Below the pieces are notes generated by a model. That model ran no database searches, was not told where the DNA came from, and saw only the letters and a list, made by a program, of their open reading frames with translations. Position numbers and translations under genes: made by a program. This document shows, one piece after another, positions 58,135 through 60,000 of a stretch of DNA of 60,000 nucleotides. The stretch's first letter is position 1. Each line of letters opens with the position of its first letter. The stretch is from an uncultured Bacteroidota bacterium. Lineage in GTDB: Bacteria > Bacteroidota > Bacteroidia > Flavobacteriales > Schleiferiaceae. The DNA lies in the NCBI GenBank assembly GCA_913057235.1, contig CAJXNI010000017.1, forward strand, positions 1 to 60,000, in the 5' to 3' direction.

Positions 58135-60000
58135 CTAATCACCTTTCTTATTGGCCTTATTCCCACTAGGCTTCTTAAAACTCTTCTTCCGTTTTTTCTT
58201 TTTAGGCTTCTGGCCGATGGGTGCGCTGGCTGGCACAAAACGCTCGCGCTCCATAAGCGAGCTGAGGTTGCCACCCAAAGCAATTTTGTACTTGTCGCCC
58301 TGCTTTTCCAAAATGGTACCGGTTAGGCCTGAATCCAGCACCCGAATTTCGTCTCCTACTTTTACAGGAGCCTGCGTGTATTTTTCTACCTTTTGCAAAT
58401 GGGCCTTGCTTTGCTTTTTGTGGGTGGTTTTTTCGGTTTTTTCCACTTCGCCCGAGCGTTGGTTAAGCATGGCAATAAAGCGGGCTACCACCGCTTTTTT
58501 ATCCTTTTGGGTTTTTTGATCCATCCAGGCATCAATCAACTTTTGAAAGCGGCCGCCCCAATACAGCAAACGGTCATTTTCTTCGTTTACCTTGGTTTGT
58601 TTGCTCAGCTTGTCTTCTAACTTGGCAATGGTTTCGCGCTGCTCGGCCTGCAATTTTTTAAGCTTGCTTACCTCTTGATTTTGGCGTTGCTTAATTTTCT
58701 CCAGGCGAATTTTATCGTCCTGAACCTGCACCAATAGCTGGTCTACTTGGAGAGTGTTTTGCTGCACTTTACCGCGCGCACTTTCTATCAGGTGCTTGGG
58801 AATGCCACTTTGCTGGGCTACCTCAAAGGTGTACGAACTGCCCGGTTGGCCCACCTGAAGCTCATAGCGCGGTTCAAAGGTTTTGCGGTCAAAAAGCATC
58901 GCTCCATTTTCCACGCCCTCCACTTCGGCTGCCAGCGCCTTAATGGCATTAAAGTGCGTAGTAAAAATGCCTACACTCTGGTAACTGTTTAGCCGTTCTA
59001 AAAACACCTGGGCCAGGGCGCTGCCCAGCTCAGGGTCGCTGCCCGACCCAAATTCGTCTAGCAAGAGCAAACTTTGATCATCGGCTGCAGCCAAAAAATG
59101 CCGCATCTTTTGCAATTTACTGCTGTAGGTGCTTAGTTCATTTTCAATGCTTTGGCTGTCACCAATGTCGCCCATGAGCTGGCTGAAAATTCCCATACGG
59201 CTATCGGGGTGCACCGGTACTAAAAGGCCACTTTGCAGCATGAGTTGCAGCAGGCCTACTGTTTTTAGGCTTAGCGACTTCCCTCCGGCATTGGGCCCGC
59301 TAATGACTAAAATGCGTTGTTGGGCACCCAGCTTTAATGTAAGCGGAACGGTTGTCTTGCCTTTTTCCTGGTTAAAATGGCGCAGCACCGGATTGTAGGC
59401 CTCTTTAAGATCTAAAAGGGGCTCCTGCACCACTTGGGGCAGGCAGCACTTTTCCTGGTAGGCCCAAAGGGCTTTGGCCCGGGTAAAATCTAAATAGTTT
59501 AGCAGATGCGTACAGCGCAAAATGTAAGGGTGGTAAGGGCTCAAGGCCGAAGTGAGCTCACGCAGGATCCGTTTAATTTCTTCCTGCTCCTGCTCCAGCA
59601 GTTCCGAAACCAGATTGTTGATTTCTACGGTTTCGCCCGGCTCAAAAAAGCTGATGCTTTGTTTGCTGCTACTGCCGTGCAAGATGCCCTGCACCTGCCC
59701 TTTGTAAGTGCTTTGAATGGCCAGTACTCTGCGGTTTTCAGAGACGCTCTGATCAAAATCGGCCAGGTAGCCTTTATCCCGAAATTTTTTAAGCACCCGG
59801 TTAAAAATACGGTCGGCACTGGCGCGGCTTTTCACCAGGTTCTTGCGGATTTTGGCTAATTCCGGGGAGGCGTTGCTACGCATTTTGCCGCGTTCATCTA
59901 GCACCTCGTCAATGGTTTCCACAATAAACTTTTCCGGTTCGTGAAAACGCACCCGCTCCCACAAACCCGGCAGGCGTTCCTGCTTATTTTTTAAGTAACG
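58135..60000 (-). CDS. mutS2: MutS2-family ATPase, C-terminal part (5' end outside window)
   Basis: The frame is open to the window edge; 621 residues are seen (the last 12 codons before the edge read RYLKNKQERLPG). The MutS core ATPase has Walker A ISGPNAGGKSLSLKTVGL, Walker B SLLLLDEFGSGSDPELGSAL and TTHFNAIKALA. A long coiled-coil region (about 430-500 from the visible end) and a KOW-like strand segment (GDEIRVLDSGLTGTILEKQG) follow. It ends in a Lys-rich tail (KKKKRKKSFKKPSGNKANKK) with no Smr nuclease domain, unlike many MutS2 proteins. MutS2 acts in recombination control and ribosome rescue rather than mismatch repair. Confidence 0.92.
   Translation of the reverse strand, partial: RYLKNKQERLPGLWERVRFHEPEKFIVETIDEVLDERGKMRSNASPELAKIRKNLVKSRASADRIFNRVLKKFRDKGYLADFDQSVSENRRVLAIQSTYKGQVQGILHGSSSKQSISFFEPGETVEINNLVSELLEQEQEEIKRILRELTSALSPYHPYILRCTHLLNYLDFTRAKALWAYQEKCCLPQVVQEPLLDLKEAYNPVLRHFNQEKGKTTVPLTLKLGAQQRILVISGPNAGGKSLSLKTVGLLQLMLQSGLLVPVHPDSRMGIFSQLMGDIGDSQSIENELSTYSSKLQKMRHFLAAADDQSLLLLDEFGSGSDPELGSALAQVFLERLNSYQSVGIFTTHFNAIKALAAEVEGVENGAMLFDRKTFEPRYELQVGQPGSSYTFEVAQQSGIPKHLIESARGKVQQNTLQVDQLLVQVQDDKIRLEKIKQRQNQEVSKLKKLQAEQRETIAKLEDKLSKQTKVNEENDRLLYWGGRFQKLIDAWMDQKTQKDKKAVVARFIAMLNQRSGEVEKTEKTTHKKQSKAHLQKVEKYTQAPVKVGDEIRVLDSGLTGTILEKQGDKYKIALGGNLSSLMERERFVPASAPIGQKPKKKKRKKSFKKPSGNKANKKGD

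Overview
The window is a chromosomal segment from a member of the Bacteroidota, most likely an aerobic flavobacterium-like organism. The evidence is two proteins with C-terminal type IX secretion (T9SS) sorting domains, lipoproteins with Asp/Asn-rich tethers, families typical of the phylum (DUF5687, DUF3078, YkuK, DUF819), and several upstream boxes matching the Bacteroidota -7 element TAnnTTTG. No rRNA, tRNA, CRISPR array, transposase or phage gene was recognised.

Layout. 1-4.3 kb: the tail of an M1-type peptidase faces a leftward operon of RNase R, a coiled-coil membrane protein, a frameshifted sulfotransferase and a LysE-type exporter. 4.6-7.3 kb: ECF sigma factor, anti-sigma-like membrane protein and an outer-membrane barrel. 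7.7-9.9 kb: two methyltransferases around an ElaA-type acetyltransferase. 9.9-10.3 kb: two tiny membrane-protein genes, one broken by a stop.

10.4-24.4 kb is a phenylacetate (paa) catabolic region: paaE divergent from paaABCD, then paaG and paaH, then paaI, paaJ and paaY. It is interrupted by two outer-membrane-protein genes (one split by a stop), a TylF-like methyltransferase, a DUF5687/ABC pair, a ferredoxin and an unknown protein. A second paa block lies at 44.4-48.9 kb: paaZ, an ABM-domain protein, a CBS transporter-like protein and an enoyl-CoA hydratase. Together these cover epoxidation of phenylacetyl-CoA (PaaABCE, with PaaD for maturation), isomerisation (PaaG), ring opening and oxidation (PaaZ), beta-oxidation (PaaH, PaaJ, possibly the second hydratase) and rescue of stalled thioesters (PaaI, PaaY). 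The ligase PaaK and a dedicated regulator are not in the window.

24.5-35.4 kb is one gene for a 3,640-residue secreted T9SS multidomain protein containing an almost exact 1.4-kb internal duplication. It is followed by a prolyl oligopeptidase, two fasciclin lipoproteins, a KAS III-like ketosynthase, and a tightly overlapping three-gene cassette (arylsulfotransferase-like protein, 46-residue membrane protein, membrane-anchored sulfotransferase). 48.9-60 kb holds a DUF3078 protein, a fused 2-oxoacid dehydrogenase E1, a YkuK-like protein, an M28 peptidase with a DUF819 membrane protein, a small T9SS protein, a carboxypeptidase-regulatory-domain protein with a premature stop, and the C-terminal part of MutS2.

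The most unusual points are: four genes broken by a single lesion with the reading frame still intact beyond it (three in-frame TAA codons and one homopolymer frameshift); the sulfotransferase cassette with its unlisted 46-codon gene; the recent duplication in the giant adhesin-like gene; and a paaD reading frame with no ATG start.
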